A DNA stretch of 64,000 nucleotides from the NCBI RefSeq assembly GCF_021130785.1, contig NC_060207.1:195808001-195872000 (forward strand). Direction: 5' to 3'. Numbering within the stretch: position 1 is the first letter of the stretch; each line of letters opens with the position of its first letter. Below are positions 38,993-52,508 of the stretch, piece by piece. The stretch is from Homalodisca vitripennis. Taxonomy: Eukaryota; Arthropoda; Insecta; Hemiptera; Cicadellidae. The notes beneath the pieces were generated by a model. It saw nothing but the letters and a program-made list of their open reading frames with translations. It was not told the origin of the DNA and made no database searches. The position numbers and the translations under genes were made by a program.

Positions 38993-39621
38993 AAAGAAAA
39001 TATAGATTTACAAATGCAACAAAAGAATAAACATCACAAATTCTTAATCCCTTTTCCCTTTTTTTATCCTTTAAAGAAAAATTATAAATATAGTGAAAAG
39101 CTTCGTTGAGTTTAATTCACATAAAGCTCTGTTTGATAAACATTGGTGACAAACATGTGGTCTCAATGGTGGTGGTAAAGTTTACACACAGTCTATCAAT
39201 AACCAATACTGTATCCTGTGTTTGATCCTTTTGGTCGACGGATCATTGGATTTACTTAGGTATATTACTTCATCGTGATCCATGAAATTAACACAGGATG
39301 CTTCATCGCATTATAGTTAGCTTTGCGTGGAAATTTTAAAGTCGCATTTTTGTGTGACAATTTTATTACATTTATCGTTTGAAAAATTTTATATTTTCTG
39401 AAGTTAGATGTGGTGAACGGTTTTCAACACTGTTAAAACTTAAGCTTTTAGGCTTGCAGTATTACTAAAAACCAATGCTTTATGAAAGATTAACATTTTG
39501 TAATCAGGTAAGTAATTAGTTTTGGAGGAATTTCCTGTATAATTATTTTAATACTGCCTTCTAGTTATTAGTCTTTGGTAATATGTACATAAATATATTT
39601 GTAATACAGAACACCAAAACC

Positions 39622-39660
<39 letters not shown>

Positions 39661-41518
39661 CTTATGTTAAATGTGAATTCGGCCAAATGTCATGATACAA
39701 TAACAGTACCGTTCCGCACTTAAAACTGCCGCAATAGTATTACTGCATAAACACTCTTCTATTACACATACCGGTACTGTGATAATAATCCACTGTAATA
39801 AGAAAACAATATTACTTTATATAAATACACAAAAATTATTTTTTTTATATCAAACTATTTCTATTCACTTTCTTGTTCATATTTTTGTGTGAAATAAAAC
39901 ATTATAGTAAATAAGCCCCAGCGATCGTTTTAACTTAAATTGTTTTTAAAATTGGCTTTGAAAGTCTTGGTATAATCCTTGCACTCTCTAAGTTCATGTT
40001 AATCGTTGCCCTACAGTTTTACTCAAGAAAGCATGATTATATGAAAATTAAATTTTTATAAACCCCATAATTAATTTTTGCCGAGTAACACATAATCATA
40101 CGTATACAAATTTAATATAACCAGCCGTCAAATTACGGTTTTGATTGTAAGAAATAACCTACACTTTAAATTTATTTAATTGCTTTTTGTTTATGGTTCA
40201 ATTAAAACCATGATAAAATCTCGCTTACATTAAAATTGGTGAAGAATTTTATAAGTTATAACTTAAACCCTTATAGAACTATATACAAACAGATTCTTTA
40301 AATAGTTATTTTTAATTATTTTTGCATCAAAGAATAAAGCATTGTTCACAGGTAATGCTTTTATACATAATGTATTTAAATTTTTCTATTTTAGGCTGAA
40401 AGTTTTGTACCGTTTTTATAGTACATATATTGAATTTATGTGGAAGCTAATACTTTATAAATTAAAACAACTTTTCGGAAATACTTGATTTATTTCGAAA
40501 TTTAAGTTCACCAAAAAGTTAACAAAGTTTACAAACTTTTGATTCAATTTTCTTCAAAATGTCACTCAATCGAACAAATCTAATTAAGAGTCTGATCAAA
40601 AGGTATTAAAATTAAACTAAAAATGTATACTTCTCCAAAAATGGTTTAAAATTAACAAAACAAAATAAAAAAGTTCTCTTCTCAAAATACTCAAAATTAA
40701 TACAACACAAAACTTGATATTTACTTTATGACCAAAATTTAATTCACAATACTTCAAAAAATTGAATTAAATTTTCAGACTTCTGAAAGATGGGAAACTT
40801 TAGAAATTTTTAATTACAGTATTATAAAAATAAAAGATATTAACTATACGCTGGTACGGGACTTACTACTTTGAAGATTACGGAGGCAGAACGGAAAATA
40901 AAACGCACTAAAGAAAATTAAATACTTGAAATTTGAATTTACACGCGATAAATAATTACTCTAAATCCCAACTATAGGGTTAAGAGAAAAAAAACCAGCT
41001 TCGACCGGTACACCTTCTCGTGGAAACTCCAAGACTCGACTGACTCCCTCTCTCACTGCCGCGAGCCGGGTCGGAACGTATCACCTTAGACCGATCAGCT
41101 GATTGACCGGTCTAACTAAACAAACAATGTCCACGCACCGCGTCTAGTTAACAAGAGCCTACTTCCTACCGCGATTCAGCATAAATAAATTAGAACTATG
41201 GTACAGTTTTTAGTAGCCTCAATTAAAGAGTAAAAATAATTCAAACGAAAGTTAAAAAACTGCATTATAAAATCAATTCAATAAACTGTCATTCACAGTC
41301 ATATTACTTCTGCCTCTCTTAAATCCTTGAAAGAAGGAAAAATACGAAAATTGGATATATGGTAGGTATTCATGTTAAGTATAACTTAAAATTAGGACTG
41401 GTTTTATTATTACATACTTACAATATGTTTAAAAAAAAGCATGATGTCATAATTTCTTAAATATTTATAATTAAAACCAATAGTTGGTATTTTAAAATAT
41501 TCTTATATATAATATAAA
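38993..41518. other. Non-coding tract with a GC-richer island
   Basis: Mostly AT-rich with no recognised gene. It includes a CA microsatellite (39624-39659). A GC-richer island at about 40985-41180 stands out: it has 'ctccctctctcactgccgcg' and two copies of the 'gaccggt' motif about 100 bp apart. I do not recognise it. It could be part of a retrotransposon non-coding region or a regulatory or untranslated exon. Confidence 0.45.
39624..39659. repeat. (CA)n microsatellite
   Basis: About 36 bp of CA dinucleotide. Confidence 0.95.
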
Positions 41519-41541
41519 TATATATATATATATATATATAT
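41519..41541. repeat. (TA)n microsatellite
   Basis: Short pure TA dinucleotide run. Confidence 0.9.
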
Positions 41542-42068
41542 TCTTATAAATATAAATTATATTTATAACAAACATTTTGAAGTTATACTTTTTTAGTTAT
41601 GTAAGTTATTATGATTTTAAGATACTACAATTTACGGTTAAGGACATGTCAAGACACTTACACAATAGTCGACATATACTTAAAAAGTCACAGGATCACA
41701 CCAGAGAGAATTAGGCGAAATCAGAGACTTTCCCAAAGCAGACAGTTATACATAATGAACTAAACTCGTGTACCTTTTATCAGCGTGAGAACCAAGAACA
41801 AACTTTCTTTTAAAGCTCAGTAGATTAAACTAGCACACAATAACAAATTATAATAAATATTTGGTAAGACACATGAGGGTACAAGGTTAGAGCAAGCACC
41901 ATCATGTCACATCACAGAACAAGAGCAGTGAACACCATATCCGTAAAATAAAGTCTGTAACCCACCAGAGTCAGTGTCACATTGTAGAAATTAAATACAG
42001 GCACTGCCTGTGCTAGCGCTGGAGGTCATGTGAAACTAAAACGTGGGACAAAATTGAGAGGAATGTAT

Positions 42069-42080
42069 GTATATATATAC

Positions 42081-42128
<48 letters not shown>
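42069..42128. repeat. (TA)n microsatellite
   Basis: About 60 bp of TA dinucleotide with a few interruptions at its left end. Confidence 0.93.
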
Positions 42129-42129
<1 letters not shown>

Positions 42130-42479
42130 AAGGGGTATATGTGTCGTTGAACATATAACATATGCGTTAAATGAGTTTATATTATCATTGCATCCAATTG
42201 CAAGTTCCAGGACTATGTTTCCCTACAATTAAGCAAAGATCTTATAAAAAATAAGGACAATCATGATGAGTAATAGAGAAGGATTTTAAAAATATAACAA
42301 TAATTTTTTGTTTTATAATCTTTAAAAAATGACAACATTGTCTTTAGATCAATAACAGCGATCAGTGCGTCATGAATAAGATTTATTAATATAAATAATA
42401 ATTTGTATTAGAATATTCTTTACACAGAAAGTTTTCAGGGTGGAAAAATGTCTCTCCGCCTTGAGAAAAGTAAACGCAC

Positions 42480-42660
42480 TTTGTATAAAACATCCAAAAA
42501 ACAAGTCGCGATAAAACTCCATTGATCGCTTACAAAAAGCGAGCATCAATGGTTCACTTTACTTTCTGTATTTTCTTTTATGGCAGATTTTTCTAGAAAT
42601 GCTTTCAGGCGATATTTCACCTCTTGTTTTTTAAAACAAACAAGTTGTTTTTTCTAAAAA
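42480..42660. repeat. Dispersed repeat family C, copy 2
   Basis: Partner of 37252-37430, sharing the ordered blocks described there. It diverges by scattered substitutions and small indels. Confidence 0.65.
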
Positions 42661-44742
42661 CGGAAGACTTATAAAGTAAATATAAAATTCATTCAGGCAA
42701 TATTTTATAAAGAAATGTAGACTTCCTATTTATAAGGAGCTGGTAAATAATTTTTAACATTAAACCAAAGAAAGGATTATACAACATCGTTGATAATAAA
42801 CAGATAAGCCAGCTCACATTCCAGAACACCCCGACATTTCTCTTAAATCTTTCATGAAATTCTTCTCTCTAAATTACCCCTAATGATAAATACAAAAATT
42901 CAATATATCTGCCTTAATTTTCCAGATTATTTAAATACTATTTACTCTATTACTTTGTTGTTTCAATTAAATAACTAGAACGTACAATTCATTGTTCTGG
43001 TTTACTCTTCATTGTATGATTGTTAATCTTTGTTATAGTTATGAACCGTAATGCTTGTCGAATGGTTAATATAAATGCTGAACATTCAACGGCTGATGTA
43101 TAAATGTCTTTCTATGAATGGCATTTCCTCGATGACACCGGGATTATGTATCATCATATACCTTACCATACTAAATATTTTTCTAATAATTTGCTTAGAG
43201 GTTATGAACATTCGTATTCATCTTCATTACTCCTCATCTAAATTTTTCATAACTCTAAAACTTGCGTGTGCATTAATATTTTGTCAAATTTCATATAACA
43301 CAAGAGTTTCTACATTAATTTACTACATAAAAGTAACATTATTGACTGATTACAATACATTATTTCAAATCAACCTCCTACGAGAACAAAACTATGTTAA
43401 TAATCATTCTGGAATAATGATGATTCACATGTTAAAAGCTGTTATGTTTAATGTGGAAAAAGCGTAAATAGGCAGATATGCATAATTTAAAACTTGTTTG
43501 GAAAAATCCTTAAAGCTGTTTATATTATTTAGAAGAAACCCTAAACTCTACTATTAAATATATCTTCAGAATCAATAGCGTTCGGGCTTTAAAATGATGG
43601 CAATCAAGATCGAATTATGAGCAGTGGAAATTTTAATTGCATAACTCTATCCGATTATTAAAAACAATGAAAGAAAACTCCGTAGCTTCCAGACCTTCGT
43701 GAATGGTGGAATTTCGTATAAGTACATTATTAACTGTATAAGTTTAAACTCAATTGTTAAAAATTTAATGAAGTTAACATTACTAATGATGTTAAAGTCT
43801 GTAACGATCAGCCTATAAATATAATTCAACAGTCAACTAATTTTTGTCTTACATTAGCGTAAAAAACAAAATGATTAAATCTTTATATAAGTAAAACTAA
43901 CAAAAACTTCCTAATCATCTCATTTGATACTTTTAAGTTAATATTCTTCTCTAGTGAAATAAAAAAGTACATAATCTTTTATTAATGCTTAACTGTAGGA
44001 ATTAAATTGGATTTTTATGTTACAAAATATTGGGAATATATGAGATAGAATGAGTTAAAGGATTAAAATGGCTCATTTAGTGATCATTTAACTTTTACAT
44101 ACGTAATAAAACATCCATGTGGGAAATGCGTGGGAAAAGAATACCCTCTGATTGATGTTATTCAATATTGCAACCATATATTTACCACTTTGTATCGAGT
44201 ACTTTGATTAATTAATACAAGATTCAGAACGATAAGGGCTTATTAGAAATCTAATGGAGTAAGGAACAACTCAACTAAGCAGATTCAATAACTCGTGCTC
44301 TTTGATTGACTTTGGGTCAAAGAGACGGTGTTATTAAGCCTCAAAGCGTCTGCCTGATAGTTACGTCTCATCTCTAACTCGATGACCGCAAGGTGCATTA
44401 CAGATTGAATATTGGAACACTGATCGTATGACTTTACCACAGTAACCTAAGACTAGCATTTAATTAACATCAATAGATTATTAATTTTTAACTGAAAGAA
44501 GTTTACATGTAATGATTTTAACTGGATAATTTATGTTGTACTAATAAGAACATTGGAAAATATTCTAAACATCATTGCAAAATAATTTAAACATAAACAG
44601 AAGAAGAAAAATTTAATCAAAAGAAAAAATTTCCATCATAAAAAATAATAGTTGAACCAAATTTTTTATTCCTACACGATATTTGGCAAATAAGGTAGGA
44701 CTGTGTAACTACTAACTTGTACTGTGATATATAAAAATATAT

Positions 44743-44746
<4 letters not shown>

Positions 44747-44776
<30 letters not shown>
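44747..44776. repeat. (AT)n microsatellite
   Basis: About 30 bp of AT dinucleotide. Confidence 0.92.
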
Positions 44777-44778
<2 letters not shown>

Positions 44779-47700
44779 AGTACACATTTTTATGTCAATC
44801 TTGTAAAAAATGTCGTAATCCTTACCACCTATACTTCAATCCATATACCAAAATGTTTGCATAGATGTAGGTATACATCTACAAAATTTAAACTATTGTA
44901 CCGATTGACGATAACACGGGGGGGTGGTGACTTCTGAGGTCGTAGTAATAAATACTCGAATTGCAAAGTTTACTTATAAGTTCAATTTAATCAGCGAAAC
45001 TTACAAGCACCACTTTTAGTTGGTAAATTAAATGTATACCTTGCACGTTGCTGCCAATTACAGCACAAGAACTAAAACTGTATATCTGATAGGTGGGCCT
45101 AAAATATCTAATGTTCTATGGAATTATGCCTACGATGTTTTACTTTATAAAACATTAAGATTTCACTTCCCTTCACAAAGTGTAGACTCACAACCCGGGC
45201 GTCGGCGTCTTGGCACGAGACATTGAAGCTGTAGTCTAAGAAGGGTTATTTCTAGTCGGTAATTACTAGAAGAGGAGTAGAATTTGTGAAACTGGTAGCC
45301 ATCTACGCAAATAATACGTGAGATACTTGATACTTGAGCTCGCCTAAAACAAATTCGCGACGGTATTAGCCATTTAATGAGACAAAAAACTTATTACAAC
45401 AACGTGCTCGTCAGAAGGACGACGCCACAACTTGTATCTATTTCAATCAAGCAAATAAAAGATCTTCAAGGGTAAGTTACTTTACTATTTACAACTTACT
45501 TTACGTTACATTAATTTTTATATGTTTGGCTTCAAAGGGCTAATTTAATAATACGAAAATATAAATTTTACTTACGGACATAGCGCGCGAGGTAAAATCG
45601 GTCACGTAGATGGGCTGCTACAAAGGGTTAGAATAAAATATTCAAACGCGTGCCAATTAGGTAGTTACTACGTCGATAATTTAGTTCCGGAACATTGGAT
45701 AAAAAAAATAATATAAAATTGAACTGGCTGACTAGGTTGTGAAATGTAACATTATATAAAATCTAACTAACTAACGGTACACTATTATGATGAGATCAGC
45801 ATGATGTTACATTACCTATAACAACGCTTTTAGTAGTACGGTTCCTGATATTTGCAATGAATTTTCCTTTTTGTATATAATTCTTCACGTCTACATATAG
45901 AGTTACAGTCCTTATTAAATCGAGGAGAAATTTACAAATGGAAAAAATGGAAGGCATACAAATGTATTAGAATACAAATTCAACTCATAGCGCTTCTCCG
46001 TTCCATACACATATAATATATTTCCTCTATTATAGAAATAAAATCCAAATATTTTCATTAAGAATGTCTCATATGTAAGGTCTTAAGAAGCATTGCTACA
46101 CTTTGAACAACTTACGGCTCACAATCTTTTATTCAGTGACAATAAATACGATATTTTATGACTCCCTAACCATATACTTTCACAGAGTTAATATGCCTTA
46201 ACGATAAGGATAAAATGTAGGGTTTTATTCATGAAAGAACATTTTAAGTAACTTGTCTTCCCTTATCCAGAAAGGAATAACAAATGTAACGTGGGAAACT
46301 ACAATTCCTGTATACTTTCAATACATTGAAGTAACTGTTTTCCATTTATTTATTATTATTGTTATAATTACTTTTAAAATCCGTAAAGCAAATTTACAAG
46401 AATATATCTAAGCTTTTAATTTACTTAATATAAGTTCCGTTACTACTTTAGGTAATTTGAGGTATACTTTATTCGTTGTTATCATTATTAATTTTTGAGC
46501 ATTCTAGGTTTTTTCCGTCACCTAATTATTTTGTATAAGAAGTCTAATATAATAGAAAAAAATTAAATACCCTTTATCTTACTTGATTGTATTGAACCAT
46601 TACAAAATTTTACATCAATATAAGTTTACGCCAATTTTATTTGGTGTTAAGCTACGAATGTACAACGATACAATTAGTATTAAATAAGAATATGATGACA
46701 ACTAACAAGACTTTATAGGCTTAATTTCGGCACAACGGACAAGTTTTTAAACAGGAAAAAGACATAAACATTATATTAAGTTTAAAGTTTCGAAATGCTT
46801 CAGACTGTCAAAGCGTAAAGGAACGTTCTGCTCTCTCAAAGTTGTCGGATCCGTTTATTAAAAGAGAAACAGTTTATATTAAACAGCTACTTACAAGTAA
46901 TCTCGAAAACACACTTCTGTAAGACTTTACTTTGAACAAATCCTTTGCAGCAAGTTAATAGTAGAATACATTATGCAACGAATTCGTAACTAAAAACATT
47001 ATTAACATAAATTCTTTGAAACTTAATTAATAGTAATGGAATTTAGAATACATTAAACAATTTCTTTTAAACATAAGGCCTACTTTTAAAGTATTTTAAA
47101 CTAAATTAAATTCATAAGTATAGTTGGTCCATATGTCAGATTTTATATTTATAGTTTTTACTTCGGCATTTCGTTATAGATATAATATATTCGGACGCAA
47201 CACGTAATTCCGCAACCAATTGTTTTTTTAGTTTTTAAAAGTTATATCAGATGCCCCAAATTTTATTTCCCACGTGATACTTAATTTTTTTCCTTCTACA
47301 ATAACAAACACTAAAGTATCTGGTCAAAGCTTGTCGTTTTATTAATTGAAACGATTATGAATTGAAGTAAAAAGTTTTTCAACGAAACCATTACTTTTAA
47401 GAAGGGCACATATGTACTTACACGTTCATTAGCTGTTATATGTAACATTTAAAATTGTATAAACAAATGTTTATCGGACTTCAACTAAATATCTTAAACT
47501 AAATCATTTGAAATTTTTACAAATGTTACTCTTAAAAGAATTATAAAATAAAAACTTCATGAAATGAGGAAGGCTCCAAATGGGAGCGTCATAATTTTCA
47601 AGGTAAAACTTATGATTATCATTAAGTATAGTGTTGAATGAAGATGCGTTTTGACATATTTCGTGAAGTAAAACCCAGTTAAAACAAATATAATGTTAGA

Positions 47701-48985
47701 TATGTTGCTTACTTTCGAACTGAATAGTCTTAAAATCCATGATATTCGAATTAAATCTTATGATTTATATTTTAACATGCATTGTAATATAAGCTCATTC
47801 TCATAACATATAACATATTTTATCTCGTAAGGCTAATTCTTTACGGCAATCGAATTCCTTTGTAAAAGTTCTTCTCAGTTATGAATTTGTATAGTTTCAC
47901 ATACAAAATAAGTGTCCTTAGTTTGAATAAACCTTCACTATGAACTCTTAATATGCGGAAAATTAAAGCAAACTTCTCTGCTATATAATACAAGTCCTAC
48001 GTGATGGATTCCCTTTTGCCCCAATTATATAGTAAAAACAACGTTGTCTTAATTTTGTTACAATTCTTAAGTATATAACATTTTATATATATTTGGGACT
48101 ACGTTCCCAATCAATGGTATCGTAACTGTAAATTTTATAACGTTGCCCCCGATACCAGAACCTGATATAACTATGTAAAGATATTCCCTAGTTCTGAGTA
48201 AAATCTCTTGAAGTGACATGTTTTAGGGCAATTGCTCTTCAAGATTTTGCTGATAATCAGAGAGATAAGGAAATAGAAATACATTTTTCAGCCCATCGAG
48301 TAATACGCTTCGCTAAATTCTACCTAAAAGTTACATCATAAGTCTATTTATAAATAAGAAGTAATTATTACGAATAAATATTTTGGGATTTCAAAGTGCA
48401 AATTACTGGTATGAAACGTAATTTATTTTAAAGATTTTCCTATGTCTAAACCATTATTACTATCTGGAGGAGTTTTGATACACTCAAACCAGTTATCTGA
48501 AGGAAAATTAAGAGAAAAAACTGTCAAACAGTCAATAGAACTTAGATAATTAGTAACATATGTATTTATAGTTTTCAGAGAAAAATAAATCTTAGCCATG
48601 ATGCTGAGGAGAGATTCAAAGAGGTTTCAGAAATGATGTATGAAGAACGCATGATTGTTATTGTCAACTGTAGTACGAAAAAAGGCGGAGATATTTTGCA
48701 TTGATTTGTATAGCACACTGCACAACTCACACATCTGTTTTGTTAATAAACCAGTACAGCAAACAACCTTTATTTTAGTACAAACAAAATACGTAAATAA
48801 AACTTATCTGCATATAAATATTAAATGCATACACGTGATTTACGGGATTGTGTCTTTTATCAGTATAAATATGATTTACAATAATCTTCTAAATTTCCTT
48901 TTTGGTGGGTAAGGGGATTATGTTTGTGAAGGAGGCTTTTTAATTGATTACATTAAACGTCTTGAGTGACAGCAAACAAAAATAT
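44777..48985. other. Non-coding tract
   Basis: AT-rich overall. A richer patch at about 45190-45470 contains 'acccgggcgtcggcgtcttg' and ends in 'tcaagggtaagtta', which looks like a splice donor (GT at 45472). There is no coding frame to support an exon. Nothing else recognised to 48985. Confidence 0.4.
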
Positions 48986-49070
48986 TTTCAAATTTTAATA
49001 AACCATTCGGGTGGGCATTGAACCTGCAATCTCATAGTAAGAGAGGCAAACCCTTACTTACAGTCAATGG
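48986..49070 (-). mobile_element. tRNA-like SINE head or tRNA pseudogene
   Basis: The minus strand carries a perfect RNA polymerase III B box, 'ggttcaatgcc' (GGTTCRANNCC). It is preceded by 'gtttgcctctcttactatga', typical of a degraded tRNA anticodon arm. A weak A-box-like 'gtaagtaaggg' lies upstream. After the B box comes 'tttattaaaatt', the same trailer seen downstream of the B-box-like site at 5525-5625, which suggests one SINE family. No poly(A) or target duplication is evident. Confidence 0.5.
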
Positions 49071-49332
49071 CAAATAGTATTTCCTGTAATGAGACTTGCA
49101 GAAAGCCTTAAATATTATCTATAATATTGAGTATATATGGTCCATAGAAGGCGAAAACTTCCAATCTAAGCCATAATGAAAATAAAAACGCTATGGCATA
49201 AAACCTGACAGTGAACTGTAAATACTTTCGGGTTTTTGACATAGAAATTTTTACTGATTTAGGATGGAAACTGTGATGGATATAAGATTATGAATTCAAT
49301 GGTCTTTAAGTGCTCTTTATGTATCTATTACG

Positions 49333-49560
49333 AATTAACGAAGGGGTCAGTTTTTTAAATGCGTGAAACAAGTCAAATACCCGGCGTAAGGCAGCTTAGG
49401 TTACATTACAGGTTTTATTCAAAAGCAATACTATAAGTTTTAACTGGCAACTCTGAAAAGGAGTTCCGGTTATTAAATTAAGGGCATCAAGTGACAGCAA
49501 TAATAGCTTCGGCACGCTACAGTCAAATTGGGTCGATCTCCCCCCCCACTCCTTCCAACA
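49333..49560. repeat. Dispersed repeat family A, copy 2
   Basis: Partner of 175-411 in the same orientation, sharing the ordered blocks listed there. Non-coding. Confidence 0.6.
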
Positions 49561-49696
49561 AATGAAAAAATCTTGTGGTTTGCACCTTCTCATATAACAC
49601 TAAGTATAACATGTAGTTAAAATTTGGTGGAAAGAGTAAATATTTATCAAGTATAATTCTAATATTTCTCTTCTTGGTGGTAATTTGAGAAATTTT

Positions 49697-49698
<2 letters not shown>

Positions 49699-49771
<73 letters not shown>

Positions 49772-49779
49772 GAGAGAGA
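49699..49779. repeat. (GA)n microsatellite
   Basis: About 80 bp of GA dinucleotide with a single 'gtga' interruption near the right end. GA tracts can bind GAGA-type factors in insects, but at this length and purity it is read as a microsatellite. The Ser-Leu repeat frame on the minus strand is an artefact of it. Confidence 0.95.
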
Positions 49780-50914
49780 CCATTCTTCCTTTTATACTAT
49801 ACTATGTATTTTTATACTACTACACCATTGTGAGAGTGTGGTAAGTTATTGTGAATACCCACTCTATCTGCTATAATACAAAAATTCCACCATAACGTAC
49901 TATTATCACTTTTTGTATATCGATTAATTTTTTAATATTTTGTTACTTGATTATGTATGACCTGACATATGTTTATAATTCACCTAAATTACCAAAATAA
50001 CAATAAAAATAAACTTATTATCTATATATTAACAACATTTAACGTTTACTCAACTTTTTAAATTTCTTAGCGTTTTAAAGTTTAAGCAAACTAAAAATTC
50101 ACAAACATATGAATTTTGTTTAGATTATTCTTTATTTTTCTAGTATTAGTTATTTAGGTGTGTATTTAGGAATTTTAATAACAATAAATACAAAAATTTT
50201 TGTTTTTCTACGTTATCATGTTCTTTATTAGATATTGACTCGGCGTGCAGCTACTATTACAAGACATAAATAAAAAAGATATTACCGCTGGTGCAAAGAC
50301 ATTAAATTAATGTAGACCAACTCACTTCTTAAAATTTTATGAAGTCTGGACAACTGTTTAAAAAATGATAAAATTAAGCAGGCAATTTGAGGTGTCAGTT
50401 GCAACAATCAGCTGACTCGGATGCTGAGAAATAATCTAGTATCAATATGTGCATATGAATGGAACCCATTTTTTAATTTTTTTTAATTTTCGTTATATCT
50501 TGCTTTATGGAGTTGTTACAGTTTGCAAATTTAGTATAGCCACTATTCTGAAACCTAATATGATTTTTCTGAAACTTTTTAAAAAAACCAGTCTTATTTT
50601 GACTGAAAATTATGCAAATTTTGCACATTACACCATTATTAATAGAGTAATTTGTGAACACTCTTCATATTTAGTAGAATAATGTTTACAAGCCTTTAAT
50701 AAGGGAATTATTTTATTATTTTTATTTAATAAATGAATTATTAGGAAATATGTAAATAGTTACCAATAGATGAAATATACTGGTTAAATTGGAGGTGACA
50801 TACTTTCTTATATATACGTCTGCAATAAACTAACAACTACTATTTCAATTTCAGTATAGAATCTAATAAGAAATATTATATTTTGTGTTTATTCAAACTG
50901 AGATACCAAGAGGA
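49780..50914. other. AT-rich non-coding tract
   Basis: No gene or element recognised. Overlapping 77- and 62-codon frames on opposite strands at about 50449-50682 show no family features. Confidence 0.5.
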
Positions 50915-51068
50915 GCACAAAGAAAGTAAGAAATTACTTAGTAAAGTTCTCTTTGTGACAAGTAATCTGAACGAATTCAACCAAGCGAAAAGAGATAAGA
51001 GAAGTTTGGAAAGTTCTGAGTCATTTAAATCTCTTCATAACTAATCAATAAGCGTTTTCATTTTTTAA
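50915..51068. repeat. Dispersed repeat family B, copy 2
   Basis: Partner of 2555-2745. It lacks the internal 'gaagtttg' duplication of that copy. Confidence 0.65.
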
Positions 51069-51872
51069 TTTCCACTTAACTGATATAAATTTTACTAATA
51101 TACTGCTCTGTAAATTGAAATAAGTAACGTAACGTAATTTACAGTTTTGAGATTATAATGCATTATTTATTTGTTAATTTTTTGCGATGAACCAAAGCTT
51201 TTGTGTTGTTTAGATTAGCAGAATAACTGCCAAATATATTAAAGTAAACATTAAATGATAGACTGTTACCTATTTTCTGTAAATTAAAACAAATACATGT
51301 TAATTAAATTAAAGTCAACCCTCGTAAAAAATGTACAGTAAGTTTTTCTTAATAAGCTGATTACGAATTCTGATTTCTGTCTGCCCAGGCACCCGTTAAC
51401 TTTAGAATGCTTTGACCTTGAAAGTTTAAGTTTAGGATGAACCTATACCTGTATGTAGGTAAACAATTAATAAAATGCTACTTCATATTTCAAGAACTTA
51501 CTAGCTACAAATAGATAACTTAATACCGATTAGTGCAACGAAAGACACAGGAATACACTAGGAATGAAATACAAACAATAAAATATTCTAGAATTATAGA
51601 TGCAAACTTTGGAGTCTTTTATCGATGCTACAAGTGAAAGAGACACTTTATGATTTTGTTTGCAATCAAAGTCCTACCGAACCAATTTTCTAATTTGAGA
51701 TGACACTCTCAACAGATAATGTGATGATTTTTATAAAGATCAACCCAATAGCTGATGAAATATGGTTTAAATTCTTAGAAGACATATATTTTTTTATTCA
51801 ACACAGTAGATTCGAATAGCTGGAAGTAGACGTTATTTGAACGAAGTATATTTTTATAACCAACGTCTAAGT

Positions 51873-51874
<2 letters not shown>
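51069..51874. other. AT-rich non-coding tract
   Basis: No gene, RNA or element recognised. Confidence 0.5.

Positions 51875-51914
<40 letters not shown>
51875..51914. repeat. (AT)n microsatellite
   Basis: About 40 bp of AT dinucleotide. It is followed directly by a hairpin, 'cgactt' + 'cgtt' + 'aagtcg', at 51915-51930. Confidence 0.93.
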
Positions 51915-51917
<3 letters not shown>

Positions 51918-52300
51918 CTTCGTTAAGTCGGGTGTCTGAAAAGTTCCACCGACGGTATTAAATTTCTTATGAAATTCCCAAGAAACCTATGCCAATTCTA
52001 GGCACCTGCGTCAAAAACGTTCTACTGTACTTTGTTATAAATTATTTACTTCATGAAACTATTTATAATAATAAAACTAATTAGGCCTATACAAGAATAT
52101 TTTGTTTTTTTAGTTTGTTTAAATAAACATATTTTAATACAGTTTCTTGTAGATTTAATAGTTAAACATACTTTAATCAAAACTATTTTTAAATATCAAT
52201 ATTTTTTGAAAACAATCATTAAAATTTCAAACCATCCATTACTTATTTCTGGTTGAAACTATAAGAAATAAACTATAAAGAACTGCAAATGACTTTTATA

Positions 52301-52508
52301 TTGCAGGCGCTTGACACACTACCAGCCTCAACAGCAGAGGTAGAAAAATCCTTCTCATACCTACAAGAGCACTACATGTTACCTGAGGAATTCTACGAGT
52401 AATGAACGATTAAATGGGATTGTTCTACTGTCAATTCACCATCCAGCTCCAATCCACAGTAACGAAGGAATCTATGAAATCTGTGGAAACAGGAGATTAG
52501 GGCTCTAA
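52301..52508 (+). pseudogene. hAT transposase C-terminal dimerisation remnant
   Basis: Plus-strand reading gives 'LQALDTLPASTAEVEKSFSY' in one frame. After a frameshift at about 52370 it gives 'YLRNSTSNERLNGIVLLSIH' from 52380, running to a stop at 52506-52508. This is the hAT-family dimerisation signature (LPxSTAxVExSFS...NERLNGLALLxIH), closest to the P52rIPK/ZMYM1-like group and unlike the ZBED5-like copy at 34734. About 69 codons remain of a protein usually several hundred residues long. Catalytic segments are not seen upstream. The 'ttttatattgcag' before it could be a splice acceptor of an intron-containing transposase. It is certainly non-functional here. Confidence 0.82.

Larger units (their letters stand above)
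41542..44746. other. AT-rich non-coding tract
   Basis: Holds a TA microsatellite and family C copy 2, listed separately. The longest open frame, 43075-43467 plus (130 codons), is hydrophobic with no motif I know. At this base composition about one such frame is expected by chance in 64 kb. Confidence 0.5.

Noticed and set aside
38834..39109. Proline-rich 91-codon frame
   Set aside because: Produced by CCC codons of the C15A minisatellite.
43075..43467. 130-codon plus-strand frame, hydrophobic
   Set aside because: No recognisable motif, non-ATG start, and about one frame this long is expected by chance in 64 kb of such AT-rich DNA.
49523..49783. Ser-Leu repeat frame on the minus strand
   Set aside because: Produced by the GA dinucleotide microsatellite.
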